DNA from: Archaeoglobales archaeon
GTDB taxonomy: Archaea; Halobacteriota; Archaeoglobi; Archaeoglobales; Archaeoglobaceae
Direction of reading: 5' to 3'
Length of the DNA: 64,000 bases
NCBI GenBank assembly: GCA_029984855.1
Contig: JARQZL010000038.1
Location: 1-64,000, forward strand
The notes beneath the pieces are model-generated. The model was not told where the DNA came from. It did no database searches and saw nothing but the letters and a program-made list of their open reading frames with translations. The position numbers and the translations under genes are program-made. Shown piece after piece: positions 22,171-31,118 of the stretch. How positions within the stretch are numbered: position 1 is the stretch's first letter; every line of letters begins with the position of its first letter.

Positions 22171-23255
22171 ACGACCCGAACATTAAAAACATTAAGTTCC
22201 TTCATTCTGGCCTGCTGTCGCCTGTGAAGAAGTGGGGTGCTAAGTGGAGCCTCTGGGCAGTCCACCTCGTTACTTCGTGCTGTGGTGTTGAACTTGCCCA
22301 CACCTACGCAAGCGGTTATGATGCAGAACGCTGGGGAACACTCAACTTCGGAATGATGAGACAGACGAACCTGATAATTGTTGAGGGTACGATATCCAAG
22401 AAAATGGCAAAAGCTCTGCGTATGACCTGGGAACAGATGCCAGATCCGAAGTTTGTTATAGTTATGGGTGCCTGTGGTCTGGAAGGAGGACTCTTCTGGA
22501 ACAGTTATCACATCGTCAAACCATCGGAAATTGTTCCGGTTGATTACTTTGTTCCCGGTTGCCCTCCAACACCGGAGGGATTGATGAGAGGAATTCTTGC
22601 GCTTCAGAAGAAAATTGAGAGTGGAGAGGCAAAAGCAACAGCAAAGTATCAGCCTGTCAGGCTGGAAGAGGTACTGGAGATAAAAGAAGTTAAAGAGAGA
22701 AAACCTCCAAAGTCACCGGTGAAAATAGCTGAGAAGCCTGAAATAAAGATAGAACCCAGAGATGTTGAGTGGGAATTCGGCAAGAGCTTTGTCGATGAAT
22801 TAAACCAGAAGCTTGCCGGAGCCGGAGAAGCATTCATTACTGATGTCAACAGAGTATATATCAGAACGACGAAGGAGAGGTTTTTGGAGGTTGCTGAGAA
22901 GTTAAGCGAGGACTTTGATCATGTTAAGTCTGTGAATGTAATCGATGTGATTCACGAAGATAAGTTCATAGTTGAGTATACGGTATCAAGCTACAGCAGT
23001 AAGGAGCTGATGCCCGTACTTGTTACAATCTCTGCTGAAATACCCCGCAGTAATCCGAGATTTCCGAGTGTGATAGATATATGGCCATCTGCTGACTATC
23101 AGGAAAGAGAGATGTACGACTTTTTTGGTGTATGGTTTGAGAACAATCCGGCAATGGGAGAGAAGTTCCTGATAGCTCCTGAAGTTGAAACACCGCTGAG
23201 AAAGGACTTCAAAATTCCGCAGCCGAACTACGTTCTGGGAGGTGAGTCGGAATGA
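22167..23255 (+). CDS. fqoBC: F420H2:quinone oxidoreductase fused subunit B-C
   Basis: This is a fusion of the NuoB-like cluster-N2 subunit (about residues 1-150) and the NuoC-like 30-kDa subunit (about 205-362). They are joined by a Lys/Glu/Pro-rich linker (about 155-200, for example KEVKERKPPKSPVKIAEKPE). N2 [4Fe-4S] ligands are Cys38, Cys39 (VTSCCGVE), Cys103 (MGACGLEGG) and Cys132 (VPGCPPTPE). The C part has SADYQEREMYDFFGV. ATG 22167 overlaps the fqoA stop; the track's ATG 22161 is two codons earlier. The B-C fusion is, to my knowledge, characteristic of Archaeoglobus-type Fqo and not of Methanosarcina Fpo. Confidence 0.93.
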   Translation: MNDPNIKNIKFLHSGLLSPVKKWGAKWSLWAVHLVTSCCGVELAHTYASGYDAERWGTLNFGMMRQTNLIIVEGTISKKMAKALRMTWEQMPDPKFVIVMGACGLEGGLFWNSYHIVKPSEIVPVDYFVPGCPPTPEGLMRGILALQKKIESGEAKATAKYQPVRLEEVLEIKEVKERKPPKSPVKIAEKPEIKIEPRDVEWEFGKSFVDELNQKLAGAGEAFITDVNRVYIRTTKERFLEVAEKLSEDFDHVKSVNVIDVIHEDKFIVEYTVSSYSSKELMPVLVTISAEIPRSNPRFPSVIDIWPSADYQEREMYDFFGVWFENNPAMGEKFLIAPEVETPLRKDFKIPQPNYVLGGESE

Positions 23256-24547
23256 AAGAGATAAGCGTTGAACTACCAGTTGAACCACCTGTTGAAGTAA
23301 AAAGCCTCTTCCTTCCTGTTCCTCCAGGGCTTATGGAGGAATCTTATAAAAAGGACGAACTCGTGATATTTGTCGGCCCGCAGCACGGTGGGAGCGGACA
23401 TATGAGAATAATCGTCAGACTGAAGGGGGACGTGATAACCGAGGCAATTCCTGATCCGGGATACGTTCATAGGGGGATGGAGAAGCTTGCGGAGAATAGG
23501 CTCTACCTTCAGAACATTCCCCTCCTCGAGAGGCCGGCAATAATGGACTGTGCAAACTTCAATCTCGGATACGTTAGAGCCATTGAGAAAGCCTTGGATA
23601 TTGAAGTTCCTGAGAGGGCGGAATACATAAGGACGATTCTTGCGGAGTTATGCAGAATAGGGACGCATCTATATGATGCGGGGATACTTTCAGTTTTTCT
23701 GGGTCATACCACCGGGTTCATGTGGCCATTTGCAATGAGAGAGATGATATGTGAGGCGTTGATGAGAGTTAGCGGAGCCCGGATTACGGCATCCTACATA
23801 GTTCCGGGAGGCGTGAGAAGGGATGTTGGCAGAGACGTGCTTGAATACATAAAAGAAGTAACGTTTTTCATTGAAAGAAAGACGAAGGACTTTGAGAAGA
23901 TATTCATAATGAACCCGGTAACAGCTGCAAGGTTAAAGGATGTTGCCACAATTTCGAAAAAGGATGCAATAAAATACGGTCTTGTGGGTCCTTTCTTGAG
24001 GGCATGCGGAGTTGAATACGATACAAGGGCTGTTGAACCATACGGGGCGTATGATCAGCTTTCATGGGATGTTGTGGTCGCAGATGAGGGCGACTCGTAT
24101 GCAAGATTCCTCGTCAGGGTTAATGAGATAGCCCAGAGTATCAGCATAATAAGGCAGGCTGTGAGCATACTGCGAAGTATGCCTGAAGGCAATGTGATAA
24201 GTCCCGATATAGCCGGGAAGAAAAAGAAGGCCAAGAAAAAGGAAGAAGAGGGGGAAGAAGAGGAAGTTAAGGGCCCATCTGATGTCAGAGGGAAGCTCTA
24301 CAGGTACTATGGCAGGCTCACTCTGCCGCCCGGAGAGTATACAACTGTTACTGAGGCTGCAAGGGGAACAGTTCTGTATACTATTGTCAGCGATGGCCAG
24401 TCGACAGTACCGTACAGGCTTCGCGTGGTAACGCCAGGATGGCTTTACCTGAAAGGATTCATGGAATCGCTTAAGGGCTGCAGGCTTGCTGATCTGCAGG
24501 CAGTTTACGGAAGCTTCGGATACTTTCCGCCGGAGGCGGACAGGTGA
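23252..24547 (+). CDS. fqoD: F420H2:quinone oxidoreductase subunit D, with a charged insertion
   Basis: FqoD is the NuoD-like 49-kDa subunit (431 residues) that, with FqoB, forms the quinone pocket. It descends from the [NiFe]-hydrogenase large subunit but has lost the nickel cysteines. Conserved pieces are GPQHGGSGHMRI (the quinone His), PGYVHRGMEKLAE, VPGGVRRDVGRD and EPYGAYDQLSWDV. Residues about 322-341 form a low-complexity run (GKKKKAKKKEEEGEEEEVKG) between two conserved blocks, not usual in NuoD. The reading frame is intact across it. It overlaps fqoBC by four bases; fqoH starts nine bases after its stop. Confidence 0.92.
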   Translation: MKEISVELPVEPPVEVKSLFLPVPPGLMEESYKKDELVIFVGPQHGGSGHMRIIVRLKGDVITEAIPDPGYVHRGMEKLAENRLYLQNIPLLERPAIMDCANFNLGYVRAIEKALDIEVPERAEYIRTILAELCRIGTHLYDAGILSVFLGHTTGFMWPFAMREMICEALMRVSGARITASYIVPGGVRRDVGRDVLEYIKEVTFFIERKTKDFEKIFIMNPVTAARLKDVATISKKDAIKYGLVGPFLRACGVEYDTRAVEPYGAYDQLSWDVVVADEGDSYARFLVRVNEIAQSISIIRQAVSILRSMPEGNVISPDIAGKKKKAKKKEEEGEEEEVKGPSDVRGKLYRYYGRLTLPPGEYTTVTEAARGTVLYTIVSDGQSTVPYRLRVVTPGWLYLKGFMESLKGCRLADLQAVYGSFGYFPPEADR

Positions 24548-24556
24548 GGTGAGAAT

Positions 24557-25699
24557 ATGTGCTACAATGAGCTTTTGAGCATGTTTAGGGAAAACCTGGT
24601 GCACATACCTTTTCTGACCGATAAGATCCTGCTCTTCCAGTATGGGGGTAGCGCAGTCTATGGAAATCCGCTTGTCAACGTGTTTGCAAATGTTCCAATT
24701 CTTAACTTCATACTTGCGGCCATATTCTGGAGGCCCCTGTTTGCCATGCTGTTCATTCCGGGGCTTGTCGCAATAATGCTTGTGCTCGGTATAATAATAT
24801 GGCTTGAGAGAAAGATGACGGCAAAAGTTCAGTGGAGATATGGCCCGCTTGAAGTCTCCCGTCCGATAGGAGGCATAATCCAGCCACTTGCAGATGGTAT
24901 GAGATACCTCTTTCAGGAAGTAATCGTCCACGGAGAAGCTCACCGCCCATATTTCTTGCAGTTTCCGCTGATATCCTTCCTGCCAGTACTTTTGCCAATT
25001 CTTGTCATTCCTGCAGGGGCAATATATGCCATCAGGACTCCCTATGCAATTCCAATTGCTATAGCACTGGTGGCGCTGATACCCATCGTACTGATTGCAA
25101 TAGGCTGGGCATCCAACAGCAAGTATGCCTACATAGGCTCAATGAGAGAGGTCTTCATGTACTTTGCGTATGAAATAGCAATGATAATTGCAGCAATGGC
25201 GATGGTGGTAGCGTATGGGAGTGGAGATGCATTTGTTATAGTTCAGAAGCAGTCACTAATTCCTGGAATTCTGATCAATCCATTTGCCTGTCTTGTGTTT
25301 TTTGTGGCGACAGCTATGGCAACCGCTCGATTTCCATTTGAAATTCCAGATGCTGATAGTGAAGTTGTATTTGGGCCTTTTGTGGAATACACAGGAATCA
25401 TATTCGGTGTTGTTATGACACTTGCATATGAAAAGCTTTACATTCTGAGCCTTCTACTAAGTATTCTCTTTCTCGGAGGGTGGAATGGGCCTTACATCGT
25501 CTGGCTCGGCGATCTCTCTCCAGCAATCTGGCTTTTCATCAAAGCTTTCGTCTTGGTAGTGATCTTCGTATTCTTCAGGACTGTTTACGGCAGATACAGG
25601 CTTGATCAGGCGGTAAGAGCCGGCTGGAGTTCACTGCTTGCACTATCATTTGTAAGTCTTGGTGTTGGGGTGTGCATTGCTTCTGCGGGGTGGTTTTAA
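24557..25699 (+). CDS. fqoH: F420H2:quinone oxidoreductase membrane subunit H
   Basis: FqoH (NuoH-like, 380 residues, eight or nine helices) anchors the peripheral arm and lines the quinone tunnel. Conserved loops are RKMTAKVQWRYGPLEVSRPIGGIIQPLADG, GWASNSKYAYIGSMREV and RFPFEIPDADSEVVFGPFVEYTG. The N-terminal 45 residues before the first helix are longer than in bacterial NuoH. The stop overlaps the fqoI start as TAATG. Confidence 0.92.
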   Translation: MCYNELLSMFRENLVHIPFLTDKILLFQYGGSAVYGNPLVNVFANVPILNFILAAIFWRPLFAMLFIPGLVAIMLVLGIIIWLERKMTAKVQWRYGPLEVSRPIGGIIQPLADGMRYLFQEVIVHGEAHRPYFLQFPLISFLPVLLPILVIPAGAIYAIRTPYAIPIAIALVALIPIVLIAIGWASNSKYAYIGSMREVFMYFAYEIAMIIAAMAMVVAYGSGDAFVIVQKQSLIPGILINPFACLVFFVATAMATARFPFEIPDADSEVVFGPFVEYTGIIFGVVMTLAYEKLYILSLLLSILFLGGWNGPYIVWLGDLSPAIWLFIKAFVLVVIFVFFRTVYGRYRLDQAVRAGWSSLLALSFVSLGVGVCIASAGWF

Positions 25700-26226
25700 T
25701 GCCTGGGATATACAGAATAAAGGTTCCGTCTCCTGATTTTCCAAGGAGAGTCAAGGGGCATCTTGAGGCGATTGGTACCGGGCTCAAGGAACTGATAGTA
25801 CCAAACAGAGTGACCACTCAGTATCCAAGAGAACGCAGGAAGCTGTCAGATAACTTCAGAGGAATGCTGCAGTATGATATTGATAAATGTATAAGCTGCT
25901 TTCAGTGTGCATTTGCCTGCCCTGCGAATGCGATAGTCATGAAGAAAGCTCCGAACGGTAAGTACTACCCATGTGTGAATTATGCAAAGTGCATATTCTG
26001 TCACTTCTGTGTCGATGTATGCTCTAAGGGGGCTTGGAAGGCATCTAAGTTTATGGATGTGGCATTTCCAGATATGGAAGAGATGCTTTTGACTACTGAG
26101 AAACTCTTAAGACCACCTGAGGTTGAGAGAGAGGACGAGAGAAGTGTGGAATATGAGTTCAGGGCAGGAAAGCTTATAATGAAGAAACATCCGTTTGAGG
26201 ATATTACTCAGGCAGGGAAGGATTAG
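25699..26226 (+). CDS. fqoI: F420H2:quinone oxidoreductase iron-sulfur subunit I
   Basis: FqoI (NuoI-like, 175 residues) is an 8Fe ferredoxin that carries electrons from FqoF to cluster N2. Two [4Fe-4S] motifs are seen, CISCFQCAFACPANA and CIFCHFCVDVCSKGA. The second has Ser where Pro usually follows the last Cys. ATG 25699 (MPGIYRIKVPSPDF) overlaps the fqoH stop; the track's GTG 25672 would run inside fqoH. The fqoF start comes immediately after the stop. Confidence 0.92.
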   Translation: MPGIYRIKVPSPDFPRRVKGHLEAIGTGLKELIVPNRVTTQYPRERRKLSDNFRGMLQYDIDKCISCFQCAFACPANAIVMKKAPNGKYYPCVNYAKCIFCHFCVDVCSKGAWKASKFMDVAFPDMEEMLLTTEKLLRPPEVEREDERSVEYEFRAGKLIMKKHPFEDITQAGKD

Positions 26227-26227
26227 T

Positions 26228-27214
26228 GTGGCCGGGGATAAGGCTAAGAAAAAGCCACCAAAGATAGTAGATACAAAGTATTTTGGAAACCTGAAAGCAG
26301 GGGTAATCGATAGAGAAATCTGCAGCCACTGCTCAACCTGTGTTGCAGCTTGTCCTGCAAAGGGCATCCAGCCAACAAGGATTATAGATTTCCCTAACTG
26401 GGAGGAAGACTGTACTGACTGTGGTTTTTGCATAAGAGTGTGCCCGAGGTGGGAGTACAAACCGCTTAACGGTATAGGGGCGTACATAGAAGCATTTGCT
26501 GCGAGGTCTACCAGATTTTCCGGACAGGACGGGGGAATGGTTACTGAAATCCTCGCTTCAGCAATGGAAATGGGCATCATAGATTCTGCCATCGTTACTG
26601 GGAGGGATGACGAATGGAAGCCAGAAGCTTTTGTTGCAAAAAGTGTTGAAGAAGTATCAGAGGCAAGCGGTACAAAGTACAGCTATTCAAACGTGATGCC
26701 TGCTTTGAGAAAGGCCGGAAAGGCAAAGATTGGGCTTGTCGGAACTCCATGCATCGTCAGTGGTGCGAGGAAATTGCAGGAGAATATGATAAAGTATAGA
26801 AAGAATATAAAGCTTGTAATAGGCCTCTTCTGCACCGAAAACTTTCACTATGATGACCTGCGGAAGTTTCTTGAGTTGAAGGGTGTGGACATTTCCGCTG
26901 TTGAGAAAATGGATATAATTAAGGGAAAGTTTACCGTTAAACCACAGGACATAAGCTTTCCAGTTAAGGAAATGGACGAAATAGTTCCTTCAGGCTGTAA
27001 AGTCTGTCAGGATTTTGCAGCAGTTCAGAGTGACATCAGCGTGGGCTGTATTGGAGCGAAGGAGGGTTATTCGGCGGTAATTGTGAGAACTGAGACTGGA
27101 AAGCGGATAATTGATTATATAAGGGAGAATGGCCATGCTGAGTTCGATAGCGTCAACATTAAGGTTATAGAGAAACTCGTTAATTTTAAGATTAAGATTC
27201 ACCCGTATCCATAG
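26228..27214 (+). CDS. fqoF: F420H2 dehydrogenase electron-input subunit F
   Basis: FqoF (FrhB/FpoF family, 328 residues) oxidises reduced F420 with FAD and passes electrons to FqoI, replacing the NuoEFG module of NADH-type complex I. Two N-terminal [4Fe-4S] motifs are CSHCSTCVAACPAKG and CTDCGFCIRVCPRWE. The FrhB-like domain includes GLVGTPCIVSGARKLQ and FCTENFHYDDLRKFL. The true start is GTG 26228, one base after the fqoI stop; the track's upstream extension lies within fqoI. The gene being inside the operon agrees with the Archaeoglobus arrangement, whereas fpoF of Methanosarcina is separate. Confidence 0.93.
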   Translation: MAGDKAKKKPPKIVDTKYFGNLKAGVIDREICSHCSTCVAACPAKGIQPTRIIDFPNWEEDCTDCGFCIRVCPRWEYKPLNGIGAYIEAFAARSTRFSGQDGGMVTEILASAMEMGIIDSAIVTGRDDEWKPEAFVAKSVEEVSEASGTKYSYSNVMPALRKAGKAKIGLVGTPCIVSGARKLQENMIKYRKNIKLVIGLFCTENFHYDDLRKFLELKGVDISAVEKMDIIKGKFTVKPQDISFPVKEMDEIVPSGCKVCQDFAAVQSDISVGCIGAKEGYSAVIVRTETGKRIIDYIRENGHAEFDSVNIKVIEKLVNFKIKIHPYP

Positions 27215-27230
27215 CATTTCTGAATAGCCA

Positions 27231-27242
27231 AACTCTTTTATC
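27231..27242 (+). promoter_or_regulatory. TATA-like element for rfcL
   Basis: The sequence ctcttttatctc lies about 26 bases before the GTG start of rfcL in the 49-base gap after fqoF. This fits a separate leaderless promoter rather than read-through from fqo. Confidence 0.45.
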
Positions 27243-27263
27243 TCTCTTGCACAAATAGGAACT

Positions 27264-28691
27264 GTGCTCTGGGTTGAGAAGTACAGACCAAAGACAGTAA
27301 AGGATGTTGTTGCAGATAAGAAAGTAATAGAAAAGGTTCTCACGTGGGCAAAAAGCTGGGAGAAGGGAACTCTGCAAAAACCCCTTCTGTTTGCAGGCCC
27401 ACCGGGAACCGGCAAAACCTCTCTTGCCCTTGCAATAGCAAACACATTTGGCTGGGAGGTTGTAGAGTTAAATGCCAGCGACCAGAGAAACTGGAAGATA
27501 ATATATCACATTGTGGGGGAGGGAGCTTTCAGTGAGACTATAAGCGATGAAGGTGAATTTCTATCCGCAAAACAGGGAAAGTTGAAGTTAATAATTCTTG
27601 ATGAAGTTGATAATATACACAGGAAAGAGGATGCAGGTGGGGAAGGAGCACTTGTAAAAATCCTGAAAAGAAAGCCTGCACAGCCCATGATTTTAACAGC
27701 AAATGAGCCCTATAATCTGTCAGCAGAGCTCAGGGGGCTTTGTGAGATGATCAGGTTCAAACGCCTCGATGTCAGGCGAATCACTGCAGTTTTGAAAAAA
27801 ATCTGTTCTCAGGAGGGAATAAAGGCAGACAGAAAGGCCCTTGAGGCGATAGCCAGAAATGCTGGTGGAGATTTAAGAGCTGCGATAAACGATTTGCAGG
27901 CAGTAGCCGGGGGAAGGAGGGAGATAAGGGAAGATGACGTAGTAATAGCAAAGCGCACACAGGAGACGGATGTTTTTAAGGTGATGCAGAAGATCTTCAA
28001 GACAACAACTCCGGTTTACGGGGAAGCGATGCTTCTCGATGAATCGCCCGAAGATTTCATAAACTGGATAGATGAGAATCTTCCACTCGAGTATCAGGGA
28101 GAAGATCTGGTCAAGGGATATTTAGTTCTGTCGAGAGCAGATATGTTCCTCGGCAGGGTGAGATCAAGGCAGTTCTACAGGCTCTGGAGGTACGCAACAT
28201 ACCTCATGACCGCTGGAGTGCAGCAGGTTAAAAGAGAACCGAAAAAAGGATTCACTCGCTATCAGAGGCCGAGGGTATGGAAGCTCCTTGCAATGAGCAG
28301 ACAGAGAAGGGGGAAGATTAAGGATATACTGGAAAAAATAGGAAAATACTCACACCTGTCAGCAAAGAAGGCATCAAGCGAGATGTTTTTCTACATAAAG
28401 CTGCTGCTGACAGATGCAGACATCCATACTGCGGCAAGCATTGCAGCATTCTACGATTTCAGCGAGAGTGAGATGAAATTCATTGCTGGCGAGGCAAGGG
28501 CGAAGAAGATAGCGAAGTACGTGAGTGAGCACAAACTGCATAGAATTGAGGACGAAACTCTCCTTTCAGCCTTCGAGGCTTTTGATGCTAAAGTCAGTGG
28601 AGAGGAAGAAAAAAAGGAGGAGGCGAAGGAAGAGGGGGCAAAGAAGAGAAAGAAGAAGGGGAAGGAGGTACCACTCGACTTCTTCTCTTGA
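27264..28691 (+). CDS. rfcL: replication factor C large subunit
   Basis: RfcL is the large subunit of the clamp loader that opens PCNA and places it on primed DNA. The AAA+ motifs are FAGPPGTGKTSLALA (Walker A) and LIILDEVDNIH (Walker B), followed by sensor and collar regions. The C-terminal tail is Lys/Glu-rich and ends in EVPLDFFS, whose LDFF core looks like a PCNA-interacting (PIP) peptide at the extreme C-terminus. Start is GTG 27264 (MLWVEKYRPK, the usual N-terminus). The neighbour on the other side converges from aconitase X. The small subunit gene is not in the window. Confidence 0.95.
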   Translation: MLWVEKYRPKTVKDVVADKKVIEKVLTWAKSWEKGTLQKPLLFAGPPGTGKTSLALAIANTFGWEVVELNASDQRNWKIIYHIVGEGAFSETISDEGEFLSAKQGKLKLIILDEVDNIHRKEDAGGEGALVKILKRKPAQPMILTANEPYNLSAELRGLCEMIRFKRLDVRRITAVLKKICSQEGIKADRKALEAIARNAGGDLRAAINDLQAVAGGRREIREDDVVIAKRTQETDVFKVMQKIFKTTTPVYGEAMLLDESPEDFINWIDENLPLEYQGEDLVKGYLVLSRADMFLGRVRSRQFYRLWRYATYLMTAGVQQVKREPKKGFTRYQRPRVWKLLAMSRQRRGKIKDILEKIGKYSHLSAKKASSEMFFYIKLLLTDADIHTAASIAAFYDFSESEMKFIAGEARAKKIAKYVSEHKLHRIEDETLLSAFEAFDAKVSGEEEKKEEAKEEGAKKRKKKGKEVPLDFFS

Positions 28692-28692
28692 A

Positions 28693-29826
28693 CTATGAAA
28701 GAGCGGCATTTATACACTCTTCCATACTGCCGAAAACGGCTCTCACTTTTCTGAGCTTTGGGAGGTATTCGAGAGCTTTCCCTGAGTTCACCATCACGCA
28801 CTCAAAGTTTTCAGTTGCTGGCGAAACAACCATGCATGTGTCGCAGAAAACCTTCGCACTACTCCTCTCTATGCTTTCTACAAGCTTTTTCTGCTTTTCT
28901 GCAAGTGCTCTTGACGTGAATAACCATAACTCTTTTTTAACTTTCTTCCCCTGAAGCATTTTCCCTATTGCCAAAAGCTCTTCGGCAGACAGATGAGGGC
29001 AGCCGAGGGCTATCAAATCTGGCTCACATGACTCTTTATCTTCCACACTGACCTCAATCTTTTTCCCTGGAATTTCGAATTCATTCCATTCGGGTGTCTG
29101 ATCTTTTACGTGGAAAATTGCTTTGTTGCCCGTTGCTGCCATTGCAGCACCCATCAGTTTCAGCTCATCACTGCTAAACTTCCTTGGCAGCTCTACAAGC
29201 GGTATCTCGTCGTAGTCAAGCTTTCTTCCAAGTTCGTAGCCTATAAGGGCTGCATCATCTCTCTCCCCATCTCTAACCTTCACAAGAACGTTTGGAGCCC
29301 TGTTCTCCTTCACGTGCATTCCATAACGGGGGGTTTTTCCTATGATTCCTGCTGCTATTGCACTTATCCCGCTTTCCCTGTTCGTTCTTGCTCCCAGAAC
29401 AGAATTCGCGTAAATTACTGCGTTGCTCTCTGCCCACGCGAGGTGATCACCTTTTTTCACCTTCTGAAAGTAGTAAGGTGTGCACGTCAGGCTCATCTCT
29501 GCCCCCATATTCTCAAGGGCTTTGATAATTCTGATCTGCTTCCTGTAAAAGCCTTCATCGATCCCCATCTCCTTCCATCTGATTACATCCATGCCCGCAG
29601 GATTTACTGTCGTTCGCACTCTAAGCTTCGCATTTAAGCTTTCGAGCCACTCCAGGCCAGCATCGCCTATGTTCTGGTATGAAATGCCGGAAATATGGGC
29701 TGACTTCACTTCCACAAGTCTATCTGCCCCATAAATCTCGCCAAGGGCAACGAGTATTTCCATTGCTTTTGCAACTGTTGGATTATCACTCTCGAGCAGT
29801 CTTTCCTCCTCTTTGCTGAGGTACAT
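28693..29826 (-). CDS. phosphomevalonate dehydratase large subunit (aconitase X family)
   Basis: Aconitase X proteins of this archaeal class dehydrate mevalonate 5-phosphate to trans-anhydromevalonate 5-phosphate using a [4Fe-4S] cluster. Likely ligands are in SLTCTPYYF, IALGCPHLS and VFCDTCMVVSP. Family sequences include KSAHISGISYQNIGDAGLEWL and GHVKEN-like GMHVKENRAPN. The length of 377 residues is the large subunit alone; the small swivelling subunit (about 130 residues) is not adjacent, unlike in many archaea. The gene starts 11 bases after the UbiD-family decarboxylase, with an aggtgat ribosome site, so the two consecutive steps form an operon. Confidence 0.88.
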   Translation of the reverse strand: MYLSKEEERLLESDNPTVAKAMEILVALGEIYGADRLVEVKSAHISGISYQNIGDAGLEWLESLNAKLRVRTTVNPAGMDVIRWKEMGIDEGFYRKQIRIIKALENMGAEMSLTCTPYYFQKVKKGDHLAWAESNAVIYANSVLGARTNRESGISAIAAGIIGKTPRYGMHVKENRAPNVLVKVRDGERDDAALIGYELGRKLDYDEIPLVELPRKFSSDELKLMGAAMAATGNKAIFHVKDQTPEWNEFEIPGKKIEVSVEDKESCEPDLIALGCPHLSAEELLAIGKMLQGKKVKKELWLFTSRALAEKQKKLVESIERSSAKVFCDTCMVVSPATENFECVMVNSGKALEYLPKLRKVRAVFGSMEECINAALS

Positions 29827-29837
29827 CGGATCACCTA

Positions 29838-31070
29838 TCAGACCACCCGTTCAAAATCAGGAAGCCTTGAAAGCTCCTTTGTTGCGTCAATTCCCCATTT
29901 TGCCGTCAAACCGTTTGTTGAGGAGGGATCGAGGCTGCTACCTCTTGCGTTTGGTATTACTACGAGGTCCTTATCTGCCTGGAAGCGTGTAGCAATAGCA
30001 TACTCAACATCCTCGCTGCTGTATATGTCTATGTCTTCATCCACAATAACCACATGTTTCAGGCTGTGGTGGGCTGCAAATGCTGCAAGTATCGCATTTT
30101 TCCCATCCCCCTCACTGTGCTTTTCTATCTGCACAACCGCATGGAAGTAATGCATTCCACCTGGAGACATTACGACATTCTTCACCTTGCAAACCTTTGA
30201 AACACTCCTGTATATCTCCGGTTCGTAGGGAATGCCCATTAAAACCTGATGTTCACAGCTTGCCGGTGTTATGGAGTAGTAAATGGGATCGTCCATCGCG
30301 TAGATTGCATCGATCTCTACAACTGGCTGCCTCCTCACAACATCGTATGTTCCGGTTATATCAACGAAAGGCCCTTCATCGACGAGTTCTTTTGTTATCC
30401 TTCCCACGAGGACGATTTCAGCTTTTGGAACAAGCATATCCTCGATTATGTTCATGTCGAGCCCTTTCATAAGTGAGGCAGCATATCCGAACTCCTTTCC
30501 TTCCGGCACTCTTGTGGCTGAAGCGAACAGGACTAAGGGATGCACTCCTATGGCTATCGCAATGGGCAAATCTTCTCCTCTTTCTACAGCCTTTTTCCAG
30601 AGCAGATAGGTGTGGCGAGGCTTTACAAGCCTTGCAGCAAGCCTGTTTTCATCCATAAGCATCAGGCGGTGTATACAGGCGTTGTAAGAGTCAGCATCCT
30701 CGGTTTTTCCCCACCTTGTTATGACAACTCCTGCAGTGACGTATCTTCCACCATCTTTTGGATAGTACTTGAGAATTGGGAGGTCGTAAAGATTCCAGTT
30801 TCTCCTCTTCAACTTTGCCTCCTTAATCCTTATAGAGCCATCGTAGCCGAGGGATGCGAGGTAAGCAGCAAGCTCATCCTTTTTTATCCCGAGATACTTA
30901 CAAAGCCTTTCTCTTGTGGATATGAAGTTCATTGCAACTCTCTTTCCCTCAACGTTGAGAATCAGGGGTGTTTTTTCATACCCGTTCTCCTTTACGAATT
31001 TCGTAACCTCCTCATGCTTGAGCTCATCTTTACTGATAACGATATCGGGTGGTAAGCACTCCCTCAGCAT
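29838..31070 (-). CDS. UbiD-family decarboxylase, probable anhydromevalonate phosphate decarboxylase
   Basis: UbiD enzymes use prenylated FMN to decarboxylate unsaturated acids. Beside aconitase X the expected reaction is decarboxylation of trans-anhydromevalonate 5-phosphate to isopentenyl phosphate. Family features are RYVTAGVVITRWGKTEDADSYN (prFMN/Mn site), PSGMH-like SPGGMHYFHAVVQIEKH, and EDIDIYSSEDVEYAIATRFQADKDLVV. The track starts at GTG 31103, but the TATA-like sequence at 31107-31118 lies too close to it. ATG 31070 (MLRECLPPDIV) is 42 bases from the TATA centre, so a short leader is implied. A ubiX-type gene for the cofactor is not in the window. Confidence 0.85.
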   Translation of the reverse strand: MLRECLPPDIVISKDELKHEEVTKFVKENGYEKTPLILNVEGKRVAMNFISTRERLCKYLGIKKDELAAYLASLGYDGSIRIKEAKLKRRNWNLYDLPILKYYPKDGGRYVTAGVVITRWGKTEDADSYNACIHRLMLMDENRLAARLVKPRHTYLLWKKAVERGEDLPIAIAIGVHPLVLFASATRVPEGKEFGYAASLMKGLDMNIIEDMLVPKAEIVLVGRITKELVDEGPFVDITGTYDVVRRQPVVEIDAIYAMDDPIYYSITPASCEHQVLMGIPYEPEIYRSVSKVCKVKNVVMSPGGMHYFHAVVQIEKHSEGDGKNAILAAFAAHHSLKHVVIVDEDIDIYSSEDVEYAIATRFQADKDLVVIPNARGSSLDPSSTNGLTAKWGIDATKELSRLPDFERVV

Positions 31071-31106
31071 GTCTTTTTTCCTCGTACATTCTCTATTTAA
31101 CACTAT

Positions 31107-31118
31107 GTTTAAATTTAA
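31107..31118 (-). promoter_or_regulatory. TATA-like element for the decarboxylase-aconitase X operon
   Basis: On the minus strand the sequence ttaaatttaaac is the strongest AT block in the 236-base gap before the divergent apgM. It drives the UbiD/AcnX pair and argues for a start downstream of the GTG at 31103. Confidence 0.5.

Noticed and set aside
30540-31055. 171-residue plus-strand ORF opposite the UbiD-family gene
   Set aside because: It is antisense to a well-supported family member and has no domain pattern of its own.
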